Part shown: positions 26,182 to 35,112 of the stretch, one piece after another
How positions within the stretch are numbered: position 1 is the stretch's first letter
Layout: every line of letters begins with the position of its first letter
Assembly (NCBI GenBank): GCA_030431975.1
Contig: JAUIHP010000001.1
Span: 186,001-250,000 of the forward strand
Source: a bacterium
GTDB lineage: Bacteria; Eisenbacteria; RBG-16-71-46; CAIMUX01
Reading direction: 5' to 3'
DNA: 64,000 nt
Notes under the pieces: model-generated
Seen by the model: only the letters and a program-made list of their open reading frames with translations
Told to the model about the DNA's origin: nothing
Databases searched by the model: none
Position numbers and translations under genes: made by a program

Positions 26182-26537
26182 CCCTTCAGGTGCTCCCTTG
26201 TTGTTGGCCGGACCTTCGATCCGGTACGCGTTCAGGCGGTGCTGTCACCATTGTACTACACTCATCGTCCTTCATGTCTGATATTTCCCGTATATCGCAC
26301 AAAGAAATGTCTGGGCCGCTCGCCCGATCTAAGCTCATAACTGCCAACCAGATGGGGATACGACAAGTCAACGGTATCGCCAGATGACACCGGGATGGGG
26401 AGCGAAAATCAAGACTTTGAAACCAAAGGCGTCACCGTTAGATGTCACCCGATATGGCGGATCCTGGCCGTTGCGCCACAACCGGTCTCATCACGTTGGG
26501 ACAGCCGCAACGGCCCGGAGGATCTGCTGAGGACCTT
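26182..26537. other. 356-bp gap with no gene recognised
   Basis: This gap lies upstream of the PEP-CTERM gene and downstream of the oxidoreductase gene. Its left part is relatively AT-rich, with a possible minus-strand -10 element (TACAAT at 26250-26255) but no convincing -35. Short open frames here lack family signatures and ribosome sites. Confidence 0.4.
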
Positions 26538-27863
26538 CTATGCGTTCGCCGGTGCGTAGATCTCGCCGTGGAAGCGCTTCACCTCGATACCCGCGGACTC
26601 GAGGAATGCCGTTGGGAGAACCCCACCGGCAAATATGAAGACATAGTCGTTCGCCAGAGCCACCGGCTCACCCCCGACCTCGAGGAGGACCTCTTCGTCG
26701 TGGATCTCCTTCGGACTGGCCTCGAGAAGCAACTGGACCTTGTTCGCGTTGACCGCCTCATCGAGTCGCGCCTGATTCTTCGCCTTGATGCGGTCGAAGA
26801 CGCGGCGTCGATGGGCGAGGTGAGCGGTCGCCCCTGCCTCTCCCAGCGCGATGGCCGCTTCGACCCCGGCGTCCCCTCCGCCGACGACGAGACAGCGGCT
26901 GCCCCGGTAGTCGTCCGCATCGAGCAGGCGGTAGGCGACCTTTTCCTTTTCCTCACCTGGGATGCCAAGCTTTCGGGGCGTGCCTCGGCGTCCGATGGCG
27001 AGAATGACTCGCTGCGTTGCGATCTCCTCGCCCTCGGCCGTTCGAACGCTGAAGAAACCATCTTCCTTGCGGGTCACTGCATCGACTTTGACGCCGGTCC
27101 GAACCTCGAGACCGGTCTTCTCGATGATGTCATGCCAAACCTGCAGCAGAGCCTCCTTGCGCACACTCGTCACCTGGATCTTTCCATAGAGAGGAAGATG
27201 CACCGGCTTCGTCATCACGATCTTGTTCCGGGGGTAATGGAGAACCGTTCCCCCGACCGAGTCCTGATCCAGAGTGACGAAGTCGAGCTTCGCCTCCATC
27301 GCCGAGAGCGACGCAGCCAAACCGGCCGGCCCCGCTCCAACGATGACGAGCTGTCGAACGCCTGCCTGAGGAGCTGGCGGGTTCTCGAGAATCGCCTGAA
27401 CGCATTGCATGCCCTGGGTCATGGCGTTGTAGATCAACCCCATCCCGCCCAGCTCGCCGGCGATATGAATTCCTGGGACGCTGGTTTGAAAATCACTCTG
27501 CAAGAGGGGAATGTCGATGCCCCGCTTCTCGCTGCCCATAACGAGAGAGATCGCGTCGACGGGACAGGCTCGCATGCACTCGCCGTGACCGATGCATGAG
27601 GTGGGATTGACCAGTCGGGCCTGGCCATCGACGAGGCCGATGACGTCCTTCTCCGGACAGGACTGAACGCAAGAGTCCGTTCCGATACAAACGTCGAGAT
27701 TGACGTGCGGTCGTAGACTGGCCGGTTCGGCTCCCAGGGCAGTCGCGCGCGCGAAGTCGACCCTCATTTGCGCCATCCGTCGTCGGGCCGCAAACATGGA
27801 CTTCACGGTCCAGACGAGGATGGCCAGAATCGCGATCGCGCCTGCGACAACGACCTCTACCAT
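26538..27863 (-). CDS. Membrane-anchored FAD/NAD(P) oxidoreductase with ferredoxin-like domain
   Basis: The 441-residue protein has an N-terminal TM helix (residues about 3-22), a two-motif ferredoxin-like domain (about 50-105) and a thioredoxin-reductase-like flavoprotein. The FAD site is VIVGAGPAGLAA, and the NAD(P) site is CLVVGGGDAGVEAA. The two Fe-S motifs read CIGTDSCVQSCP and CIGHGECMRACP; the second Cys of each is replaced by Thr and His. ATG 27863 has GGGGGGAG just upstream. It is divergent from a b-type-like membrane protein and near the multiheme cytochrome, which suggests electron transfer from NAD(P)H; that link is inference. Confidence 0.85.
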   Translation of the reverse strand: MVEVVVAGAIAILAILVWTVKSMFAARRRMAQMRVDFARATALGAEPASLRPHVNLDVCIGTDSCVQSCPEKDVIGLVDGQARLVNPTSCIGHGECMRACPVDAISLVMGSEKRGIDIPLLQSDFQTSVPGIHIAGELGGMGLIYNAMTQGMQCVQAILENPPAPQAGVRQLVIVGAGPAGLAASLSAMEAKLDFVTLDQDSVGGTVLHYPRNKIVMTKPVHLPLYGKIQVTSVRKEALLQVWHDIIEKTGLEVRTGVKVDAVTRKEDGFFSVRTAEGEEIATQRVILAIGRRGTPRKLGIPGEEKEKVAYRLLDADDYRGSRCLVVGGGDAGVEAAIALGEAGATAHLAHRRRVFDRIKAKNQARLDEAVNANKVQLLLEASPKEIHDEEVLLEVGGEPVALANDYVFIFAGGVLPTAFLESAGIEVKRFHGEIYAPANA

Positions 27864-27927
27864 GAACACTCCCCCCTGAGGATGTCGTTGCAAGTCCGTG
27901 GATCCTAGGGGATCCTCGCCGACGAGC

Positions 27928-28716
27928 ATGACGCGCTGGCTTCCACTTGTCTACGCCTCCGTTCTTGTCGTTGAGGCGATCTGGCTGACTTGGCGATTCG
28001 TTACGGATGCGCCTGACTCCGCCGACCCTTTCAGTGTCACTCTCGGATGGCTGGGAGTCATCTCGATGATCGTGATGCTGATCTACTCGTTCGCGCGGCG
28101 CTCCGTTCGACTGAGACGATGGGCTCCGCTTCGAGTCTGGCTTCATTTCCATATTTTCTGTGGTGTGCAGGGCGTGCTCTTCGTCTTCTTTCACTGCTGG
28201 CCGATGCTCTTCACCCGGACCGGCCCAGTTCAGTGGCTGAATCCCGGAGTGATCAACGCGATCGCTGTGCTCGTCGTTTTCCTTTCCGGCATCTTCGGTC
28301 GGTATCTCTACTCCATGCTTCCGCGAGCACGACGTGGCGAACAGATGCAGGCCTTGGAGGTCATCGCCGAGTTGCAACGGCGGGGCATGGACGACCTTCC
28401 ACTCGAAGTGCGGGACTTGTGGCGAACGGATGCGGCTGGAAATCTTGCGTTGGACTTGGAGGGAGGCGGCGTCCTCAGTCTGATCCGCGCGGACTGGGAA
28501 ACTCGAAGGACGTTGCGACGGCTTCGGGAGCTCGACCTCACGGCCGAGATTCGGGAGTTGGCCGAGCGGCGCGTTCGCCTCTCGCGACGACTACGGGCCC
28601 TGGCCGTCGCCCAGCCCTGGTTCGAACTCTGGATCGTGGCCCATCGTCCCGTGGCCGCGATCATGTTCGTCGTGACCGCGGTGCACATCATTCTTTCCTA
28701 CATGTACCGGATCTGA
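27928..28716 (+). CDS. Cytochrome-b-like integral membrane protein
   Basis: About 262 residues. Two hydrophobic helices precede a helix pair with LHFHIFCG and VFFHCWPM. A further helix, a long Arg/Glu-rich soluble region (about 135-225) and a last helix with HRPVAAIMF and VHIILSYMY follow. Paired membrane histidines on several helices fit heme ligation in cytochrome-b or ferric-reductase-like proteins. ATG 27928 starts just before the hydrophobic region; a GTG at 27898 is also in frame and neither has a strong site. Neighbours on both sides are redox proteins. It could instead be a non-heme membrane protein. Confidence 0.6.
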   Translation: MTRWLPLVYASVLVVEAIWLTWRFVTDAPDSADPFSVTLGWLGVISMIVMLIYSFARRSVRLRRWAPLRVWLHFHIFCGVQGVLFVFFHCWPMLFTRTGPVQWLNPGVINAIAVLVVFLSGIFGRYLYSMLPRARRGEQMQALEVIAELQRRGMDDLPLEVRDLWRTDAAGNLALDLEGGGVLSLIRADWETRRTLRRLRELDLTAEIRELAERRVRLSRRLRALAVAQPWFELWIVAHRPVAAIMFVVTAVHIILSYMYRI

Positions 28717-28731
28717 TCGGGATTCAGGTCC

Positions 28732-31092
28732 CTACCGGATTCGCCATCCCCACAGACTGTGGCAGTCGGCGCAGTCGGTTGCGCCGAATGCGTGGTTGGC
28801 GTTCTGCGGCGCACGCGCGGCATCGAGGGCGTGGCAACCGAAGCAGTCCGTCTCGACACCAACCCAGCGTTGATTGAGATGACACCAAGCGCACGGAGTG
28901 ACCTGGTGTCGCCCACGAAGAGGCCATCCGGTCGATGAGTGATCGAACCGGGCCAGTCGCCAACGGTCCGGTTGATGGCAGAGTTCACATTCCGAACTCA
29001 TGCCGCCGGCGTGCGGGTCGAGATGACAATCCGCACAGCGTCCCGTCGGCCGAGCCGTGTTCACGGCATGGCAACTCGAGCACGGAAGATTGCTGTGTCG
29101 GCGCTCCAAAGGGAATCCAGTCGTCTCGTGAGCAAACGCCATGCCCCTAGCGTCGGCAAACGAGACTCCGCGCTTCGGTTCGTGACACGACTCACAGTTG
29201 TCACCCAGGTCTTCGCTGTGCGTTGGAACGTGACACACTCCGCACTCGGTTGCGTCCTCCGCAGCCACCATCGACGGACCGAGACTCGGACCGTGACAGG
29301 AATCGCAGTCGAGACTTTCGTGGGGACCATCGAGCTCGAAACCCGTAACTGCGTGGTCGAAGTCCGGAACCGGAGAGAACGCCACCGCGTTGTGGCAGTC
29401 CGCACAGTCATCTCCCAACTTTCCGGCGTGGCGATCGAGATGACAGCTCGCGCAATCCGATGCCAAAGGTTTGAGTTGCCCTCCGAGGTGACACGCCGCG
29501 CAGTCGGTCTGTGCGTGCGCGCCCTCGAGCGGCAACGCCGTCTCGGAGTGGCGCTGCACGTCGAAGGTGGAAGGGGACCACACGTCGGTCGTGTGGCAGG
29601 ACGCGCAGTCGTTGCCGACGCTTCCTCCATGTACGTCGTCGTGACAGTCGACGCACTCCCGAACCCCGCCGGACGTTTCGTCATGCTGCGCGAACATGAA
29701 CTCGCTCGACGCAGGATGGATCGAAGCGGGATCGTTCGACGCAGGATGGTTCGACGCAACATCGAGAACGACCAGTTCAAAGACCGGTTCCGAAGGCAGG
29801 AACTCCGACCGGCCCGACGCCTCAGCTTCGTGACATGCCTGACACGGCGTATCCACGTGCCTTCCCGTCAACGGGAAGCCGGTCGTGGAGTGATCAAAGG
29901 TCGAGTTCTCGAAACTGTCCGTCCCGTGACATCCCGCGCAGTCTCCAAAGTCTCCGTGCGCAACCCGGCCGGTCTCGGCGTGACATCCCGAGCACTCCTC
30001 AGGCACCGCCCGGAAGTCGGTCAAATCGCCGTGGCACCCGTCGCAACTGACCCCGAGGTGTTCCCCGTCCAGTCGAAACCGGGAGTCCCGACTGTGCTGA
30101 AACTGTCCTTCTTTCTCCCAAGACGTCGCGAAGTGACACTGACTGCATTCGCCGAGGGGGCGATGCGTTTCATCCGCGGCGTGACAGGCACTGCATCGCG
30201 TCGGAGTATCGACAAAATTCCAGCCCGCATGGCAGCTCAGACAGTCGCCGGTTTGATGATCTTCCGGAAGCGCGCACGTGCAGGCGTCGTGATCGAACGA
30301 AGCCGGTTTGAATCCCTCCACCTGATGGCAGGTGTCGCACGCCGAGTCCGTGCCGCCGTGTGCCTGCTGGTGGCAGTCGGCACAGGGAACGACAGGTTCG
30401 AGGTGATCTCCGTTCAGATGGCAGTCGCCGCAGTCCAACCCCTCGTGACCGCCGTGGACGGGCACTTCGTGAACGGACAACGGCTTCAACATCTGCGGCC
30501 AACTCGACGCAATGTGGCAGGAACCGCAGTCCGTCCCGAACGTCCTGGCGTGAGCGTCCTCGTGGCAGTCGGCACACGCTGAGTTCATTTCCCGAATCGA
30601 TCCGGTGTGACAGGCGCTGCATTCCAGACTGGCGTGCAGGAACTGAAGCGGAAACCCGGTTCGGTCGTGATCGAAGTCTTTTCGGGCGGCTTCGCGGGTC
30701 AGCGACTCGTCCTCGCCGCGATGATCGGTGTGACAGTCGACGCAGTCCTGGTCGGAAACGGATGCATGGAATCCGACAGCCATGTCGATGCGCTCTGCAA
30801 TCCCGGTGTGGCAATAGAGACACTTCTCGTCGGGAACGCCGGAGAAGGTCATGTGACACTGCTCGCAATCGCCTGCGATTTCCGAATGCCCGGTGCCGAC
30901 CGGTCCGGGGGACATGAGCGCACGCCAGGACCCCTTTCCCGCGTGTGCCTCGCCGACGAAACCAATCCCAATCGCGAGGAGGATGAAGACCGCCCGGGAA
31001 AGCCAAAGTCCAGACGTGCAAGAGAGCGCTCTCGAGAAGCGGTTCGCGGGGAAGCGGTGCGCGGGGAAGCGGTTCGCGGGGAGGCGTTGCAT
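28732..31092 (-). CDS. 30-heme c-type cytochrome (cytochrome c3-like repeats)
   Basis: The 786-residue exported protein has a signal peptide ending near FVGEAHAGKG, and I count 30 CXXCH heme-binding motifs. Many occur in pairs with a distal FDH or H(A/E)xTGFPL segment (FDHDRTGFPL, FDHSTTGFPL, FDHSSTGWPL), as in cytochrome c3 / c7-like modules repeated along the chain. A linker of short Pro/Ala/Ser repeats near residues 455-490 divides two arms. The extreme N-terminus has three FPA(N/H)R-type repeats from a 15-bp DNA repeat. Its ATG shares one base with the stop of the upstream barrel gene. Such chains carry electrons over long distances in the periplasm or across the outer membrane. Confidence 0.92.
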   Translation of the reverse strand: MQRLPANRFPAHRFPANRFSRALSCTSGLWLSRAVFILLAIGIGFVGEAHAGKGSWRALMSPGPVGTGHSEIAGDCEQCHMTFSGVPDEKCLYCHTGIAERIDMAVGFHASVSDQDCVDCHTDHRGEDESLTREAARKDFDHDRTGFPLQFLHASLECSACHTGSIREMNSACADCHEDAHARTFGTDCGSCHIASSWPQMLKPLSVHEVPVHGGHEGLDCGDCHLNGDHLEPVVPCADCHQQAHGGTDSACDTCHQVEGFKPASFDHDACTCALPEDHQTGDCLSCHAGWNFVDTPTRCSACHAADETHRPLGECSQCHFATSWEKEGQFQHSRDSRFRLDGEHLGVSCDGCHGDLTDFRAVPEECSGCHAETGRVAHGDFGDCAGCHGTDSFENSTFDHSTTGFPLTGRHVDTPCQACHEAEASGRSEFLPSEPVFELVVLDVASNHPASNDPASIHPASSEFMFAQHDETSGGVRECVDCHDDVHGGSVGNDCASCHTTDVWSPSTFDVQRHSETALPLEGAHAQTDCAACHLGGQLKPLASDCASCHLDRHAGKLGDDCADCHNAVAFSPVPDFDHAVTGFELDGPHESLDCDSCHGPSLGPSMVAAEDATECGVCHVPTHSEDLGDNCESCHEPKRGVSFADARGMAFAHETTGFPLERRHSNLPCSSCHAVNTARPTGRCADCHLDPHAGGMSSECELCHQPDRWRLARFDHSSTGWPLRGRHQVTPCAWCHLNQRWVGVETDCFGCHALDAARAPQNANHAFGATDCADCHSLWGWRIR
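31040..31087. repeat. 15-bp repeat coding the cytochrome N-terminus
   Basis: Three near-identical 15-bp units (gcggttcgcggggaa type) lie in frame at the start of the 30-heme cytochrome gene and encode its FPANR-like repeats. The unit is divisible by three, so changes in copy number keep the frame. Confidence 0.7.
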
Positions 31093-32555
31093 CAGTTTCG
31101 GCGCTCCCAGCGGGTACCGAGCTGAAGGTAGAGCCGCAGCTCGTCCCGATCGTCGAGGTTGAGTTCGAAGTCCGCTCCCGCGAACTGGAGCCCGCGAACG
31201 TAGAAGAGACGAAGGAACGCGATCGAGTCCGTTTCCAATGTGAACAGTCCAAGGTCATCCTGACGGGTCGGGGCGTCAGGCTCACTATTGCGAACGGTCC
31301 GGCCCGAGTACGGCGACGCTTCTCGGCGCAGTCGACTCACGCCGATCTCCGTTTCCAGGGACCGGAACGGCATTCCAACGGAACCACTGAAGTAGGTCCG
31401 GTCGACATCGAACCGTGTCTCGTGACCAGACTCCGGATCGATGACGTCGTGATAGACGCGCCCGCGCAGGAAGAGACGTCCCAGGCTCACGTCATGCAGG
31501 TCGAGTGCGGCGCCGAAGCGGGTCTCGTTTCGTTCCGGTCTCGAGCGCAGGCGGACCTCCGCCCGCACCCATCCGCGAGAGAAGGTCTGAACAGTGGCCC
31601 GAAGGCGATGATCTGTGAACTTGGGTTCTTCGTCTTCGAAAGACAGCGCCCCTTCGTCTTGCTTGTCTTCAGTGAGTCCCTGGCGATAGACGCTGGCGCG
31701 TTGAGTGTGGACGTCGTAGCGCCATCGCAGACTCCGGTTGGGGCGATACTCGACGAAGAGGCTCCCGTTGAAGAGATCCAACGCCTGAAGATCCAACTCC
31801 ACGTCTTCCCAATCCGGGCCGAGCACGAACCCGGCACGTTCCGCCATGGACAGGCGCCCGACGATCGTCAGCTCCGCTCGGGGCCGGAACCATCCGTGAA
31901 TGTATCCGTTCCAGCTGCCGTAACGACGGTCCAGCTCCTGATCGTCGCCTCCCCCTTTGAGAAGGATGGCATCTTCTTCCGCGTAGGCCACGACGCCTTG
32001 CAGGCTCTTGTTCGTGCCTTGCCAGTTGAGCGCGCCGCCTGCTGCCGGAAGAAACTCATCGAACGGAACGTTGCGCCGTGAGGTGAGGACGCCGCGGCGG
32101 CCGCCGAAGAGAGAGGCTTTCCAACGAGCACGCTGGTAGTTCAAGCCGACGGCGTCGACCGGCAGCAGGACAGTGGACGGGGCGAGAAAGCGTCCTGCCT
32201 TGAGATGCAGGCGACCGGGAATCGCTTCGTACTCGAGATAACCGGCATAGAGCAGTCGAAGGGTGCTGTTCTCGACATCCCCGCTCAGGGCCTCCCGGCC
32301 GTGATAGTCGAGCACGAAGGAGAAGCGTCCTTCGCGTGCGGAAACGAGGAACCGTGATCCCAGATCCTGGGCCGAGAGTTCGGCGGGCGTCCCCGCGCCG
32401 GGCCCGTCGTTCCGGCTTTGGGAGCGGAAGTAGTCGAGAACGACTTCGCCCTGATAGGAACCGGCCTGCGCCGGAGAGGCGAACCCCACGAGCAGGACGC
32501 AAATGAGTAGGCGGGCTCCGTTGAACCAACTACATGGGAGGCGCCGCTTCGACAT
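31092..32555 (-). CDS. Outer-membrane beta-barrel protein coupled to the cytochrome
   Basis: The 487-residue protein has a signal peptide (cleavage near SPAQAGSYQ). Alternating amphipathic strands with many Arg, Tyr and Phe residues continue to the final strand LRLYLQLGTRWERRN. It lacks a TonB plug, so a porin or conduit-type barrel is likely. The stop codon overlaps the cytochrome start by one base, indicating translational coupling. A porin gene next to a large periplasmic multiheme cytochrome resembles the barrel/cytochrome pairs that carry electrons through the outer membrane, although this barrel has no clear sequence link to MtrB. The start is uncertain: ATG 32555 or GTG 32582, neither with a good site. 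Confidence 0.7.
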   Translation of the reverse strand: MSKRRLPCSWFNGARLLICVLLVGFASPAQAGSYQGEVVLDYFRSQSRNDGPGAGTPAELSAQDLGSRFLVSAREGRFSFVLDYHGREALSGDVENSTLRLLYAGYLEYEAIPGRLHLKAGRFLAPSTVLLPVDAVGLNYQRARWKASLFGGRRGVLTSRRNVPFDEFLPAAGGALNWQGTNKSLQGVVAYAEEDAILLKGGGDDQELDRRYGSWNGYIHGWFRPRAELTIVGRLSMAERAGFVLGPDWEDVELDLQALDLFNGSLFVEYRPNRSLRWRYDVHTQRASVYRQGLTEDKQDEGALSFEDEEPKFTDHRLRATVQTFSRGWVRAEVRLRSRPERNETRFGAALDLHDVSLGRLFLRGRVYHDVIDPESGHETRFDVDRTYFSGSVGMPFRSLETEIGVSRLRREASPYSGRTVRNSEPDAPTRQDDLGLFTLETDSIAFLRLFYVRGLQFAGADFELNLDDRDELRLYLQLGTRWERRN

Positions 32556-32607
32556 GCGGGAGAGTCTAAATGGACCACGCACGAACGTCTACTGCGGTGA
32601 CAAATGG

Positions 32608-32703
32608 TGGAGCGACCGCTGGAGCGACCGCTGGAGCGACCGGCGGAGCGATTGTTGGAGCGACTGTTGGAGCGACCGGCGGAGCGACTGTTGGAGCGAC
32701 CGG
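32608..32703. repeat. 12-bp minisatellite upstream of the barrel/cytochrome operon
   Basis: Eight contiguous 12-bp units (tggagcgaccgc and close variants) fill 32608-32703. They lie between the yqeY stop and the barrel start, that is, in the probable promoter region of the redox operon. Confidence 0.85.
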
Positions 32704-32748
32704 TGGTGCCGAGCGCTCCACGTTGAGATAAGGTCACCCTGGGCGTGC

Positions 32749-33195
32749 TTACTTCAGCAGCTCCTCCGCGATCGTCTTGGCGAGCTTCCCATCCACGTCC
32801 GCCTTGTGGTTCTTCATGATGTAGCCCATCACCTTGCCCACGCCGCCCGGACCTTCGGCTCCGGTTTCGGCGATGGCAGCCTCAACCCAGCCACGGGTCG
32901 TCGCTTCATCGGCGAGCTGGGGCAGGAAGGTCTCGATGATGGCCAGCTCGGCTCTTTCCGCTTCGGCGAGCTCGGGTCGGCCGCCGTTTTCGAAGGCCTC
33001 GATGCTCTCGCCGCGCTGTCGAGCCAGACGCCGAAGGATCCCAACTGCCTTCTCGTCATTCACCGAATCCGAATTGTCCTTCTTCATCTCTTCGATGAAC
33101 GCGGCGCGGAGCCCGCGAAGGGTCGTGGCACGGTCGCGGTCGCGGTTCTTCATGGCGGCAGTCAGCTCGCCGTTCACTTGTTCGTAGATCGACAT
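32749..33195 (-). CDS. yqeY: GatB/YqeY-domain protein
   Basis: The 148-residue protein is a stand-alone YqeY: MSIYEQVNGELTAAMKNRD, an internal LRRLARQRGESIEAFENGGRPEL and a Lys-rich C-terminus (VMGYIMKNHKADVDGKLA). The domain resembles the tRNA-binding tail of GatB, and the free-standing form is widespread but of uncertain role in tRNA-dependent amidation. The ATG at 33195 follows GAGGT; the longer frame upstream has no family sequence. Length is normal for the family. Confidence 0.92.
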   Translation of the reverse strand: MSIYEQVNGELTAAMKNRDRDRATTLRGLRAAFIEEMKKDNSDSVNDEKAVGILRRLARQRGESIEAFENGGRPELAEAERAELAIIETFLPQLADEATTRGWVEAAIAETGAEGPGGVGKVMGYIMKNHKADVDGKLAKTIAEELLK

Positions 33196-33388
33196 CAGAA
33201 CCTCACACGGATGGCGTTGGTTTTCGGTCGCACGGTACGTCGTCCAAAGGCGGTCAAAGTCCGCGGAAACACAGAGCATGCACAAAGTGAGGCTGGGCTT
33301 CAACGCCATGGCTTTGGGCGAGGATCATTGCGCGCTTTCCACGAAGCGGCGTCCGCAACCCGATCCGCCCTGCCTCATCGACTCCGCT

Positions 33389-34741
33389 TCACCGGCTGAG
33401 GAACGTCACCGCCCGCGTGCGAACCTCCCCCGCACTCCGCATTCTGACGAAATAGGTGCCCGAAGCGATCGACTCTGCAGTCGGGTCAAACGTCCAGCGG
33501 TGGCTTCCTGCGCCGAAGCGACCGTCCCCGATTTCCATGACGAGAGCGCCGGAGGCATCGTACAGGTCGATCCGGACATGCCGGGATCTGCCCAGTTCGA
33601 ATACGAGCTCGACGGGGCCGGACGCCGGGTTTGGCTCCGGGGACCGCAATACGAGTCGGTCAAAACTGAGGTTATCCGTTTCCGGCGCCGACGCCGGATC
33701 ACACGGGAATGGCTCGCAGGGAAGCGACTCCAGAAAAACTCCGCCACTGTTATCACACTGCGACCGGCTGGTGAAGGTGCAGGTCAGGCTCAGACAGCAG
33801 GCCCCGAATCCCGGCGGACACTCGCAGGGACTGGGCTCACATGAGGAATCATCCCCGAGGTAGGTTCCGCCAAACTCGAATTCGCACTCCCAGCCCTCCG
33901 TAACCTGACAGATACAGTCGACGAAGCAACAGGCACCCGTGGGCTGGGGACAAGGGTTTGGATCGCAAGTCGTATCGCTTCCCTGGAAGACCCCTTCGAA
34001 ACAGGCACATGAAACCTCGTCCACCGCCCAGCAGGAGCCATCGGGATAGCAGCAGGCACCCGGAGGACAGGACGTGCAGGGAGACGGATCGCAGTTCGTC
34101 CAGTCTCCCTGGTAGTCCCCGAAGCACTCCTCAGGGCTGGTCACCCGGCAATCGCAGGAACCGCAGCAGGCACCGACAATCGCGGGCACATCGCATTGTT
34201 CGTTACCAAGCTCGTTCGACAACCCCGGGCTGCCTAGTGTGTCGAGAATGAAGTCGGCCGCATTGTCATCGGTATCCCCGCCGTCAGGACAGCGAGCCAG
34301 CGACGTGCCTTCGGGTACATCCTCTGCGGGAGGTCCCTCACACGTGAGGCCGGATACGCCGTAGCAAACCGCGTCCACCGTTACGCCCTCGAGTCGGAGC
34401 TCAATGGCACCGGGGCTGTCCAGCCAGTCGCCGTCGTCGACAAAGTCGACCCTCGGGGTTCGGCCCATCCCGACGACGAAATAACCGTCTTCGGGGATCG
34501 TCTGCCCCTGTAGTTCGATGGTTCGATACGTCGCACCATCGGACCCCGCAATACCTACCAACGAGTAGCCGTCGAGCGATGCCCCACCTGGCCCCTTGAG
34601 CTCCACGAACTCCCGGAAATAGCATTCCCAGCCGGAATAGCGCACTTCGTTGATGACCGTTTGTCCAACTGCATCGGAAACAACGCCGAGAAGGACCAGG
34701 AGTGGCAGCGAAAAACAGGTTCGAACGAGGGCCACGGACAT
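33389..34741 (-). CDS. Secreted lamin-tail protein with four GACC repeats and Por/FlgD-like C-terminus
   Basis: The 450-residue protein has a signal peptide ending near SDAVGQ and an N-terminal lamin-tail-type domain (INEVRYSGWECYFREFVEL, about residues 27-165). Four Cys-rich repeats of about 35-40 residues follow, each starting GACC and ending near D/E-P-x-P-C. The C-terminal 85 residues (PEPNPASGPVELVFEL to the end) resemble the sorting-like domains of the CHRD protein and subtilisin in this window. Start ATG has AGGAGTCGAA just upstream. The GACC repeats probably fold through disulfides outside the cell. Ligand and role are unknown. Confidence 0.85.
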   Translation of the reverse strand: MSVALVRTCFSLPLLVLLGVVSDAVGQTVINEVRYSGWECYFREFVELKGPGGASLDGYSLVGIAGSDGATYRTIELQGQTIPEDGYFVVGMGRTPRVDFVDDGDWLDSPGAIELRLEGVTVDAVCYGVSGLTCEGPPAEDVPEGTSLARCPDGGDTDDNAADFILDTLGSPGLSNELGNEQCDVPAIVGACCGSCDCRVTSPEECFGDYQGDWTNCDPSPCTSCPPGACCYPDGSCWAVDEVSCACFEGVFQGSDTTCDPNPCPQPTGACCFVDCICQVTEGWECEFEFGGTYLGDDSSCEPSPCECPPGFGACCLSLTCTFTSRSQCDNSGGVFLESLPCEPFPCDPASAPETDNLSFDRLVLRSPEPNPASGPVELVFELGRSRHVRIDLYDASGALVMEIGDGRFGAGSHRWTFDPTAESIASGTYFVRMRSAGEVRTRAVTFLSR

Positions 34742-34800
34742 TTCGACTCCTTCACTTTCGTGCCTCCAACGAGGTCACTCGCGATGAGAAGAGAAAAGAG

Positions 34801-34835
34801 AGGAGAGGAGAGGAGAGGAGAGGAGAGGAGAGGAG
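34801..34835. repeat. 5-bp microsatellite (AGGAG)7
   Basis: Seven perfect AGGAG units lie 60-95 bp upstream of the minus-strand lamin-tail/GACC gene, with similar imperfect units before them. The remaining ~430-bp gap up to pruA holds a candidate promoter and no gene I can support. Confidence 0.9.
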
Positions 34836-35083
34836 GCCTACAGGGTAGCCGACGCCAAGTCTTCCGGTCCACGATCCCGTCGCCCCGCAACTATCAAAGT
34901 GGGGAACGCGATGCACATGCGGTCCGGGTAGCAAGTGTTCGGCAGTCCGTCACGGACGAGAGGCGCGGGCTCGGAGCAGGCCCTGGCCGACAGACTCAGA
35001 CACGAGCCTAATACAATACGGAACAACGCCTTACCACCCTGCCCGCTTCAGTCCGCGACGAGCCACATCGACCTAGGAGACCG

Positions 35084-35112
35084 TTGCCGTCCGGCAACCT
35101 CCCCACTAGAAT
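35084..35112 (+). promoter_or_regulatory. Candidate sigma-70 promoter of pruA
   Basis: TTGCCG (35084-35089) and TAGAAT (35107-35112) are spaced 17 bp apart, about 60 bp before the pruA ATG. A GTTGCC/GGCAAC inverted repeat (35083-35098) overlaps the -35 box and could be an operator. Confidence 0.45.

Noticed and set aside
28939-30582. 547-residue plus-strand frame opposite the multiheme cytochrome
   Set aside because: A shadow of the strongly biased cytochrome codons; lacks any family signature, and its composition is Arg/Val-rich nonsense.
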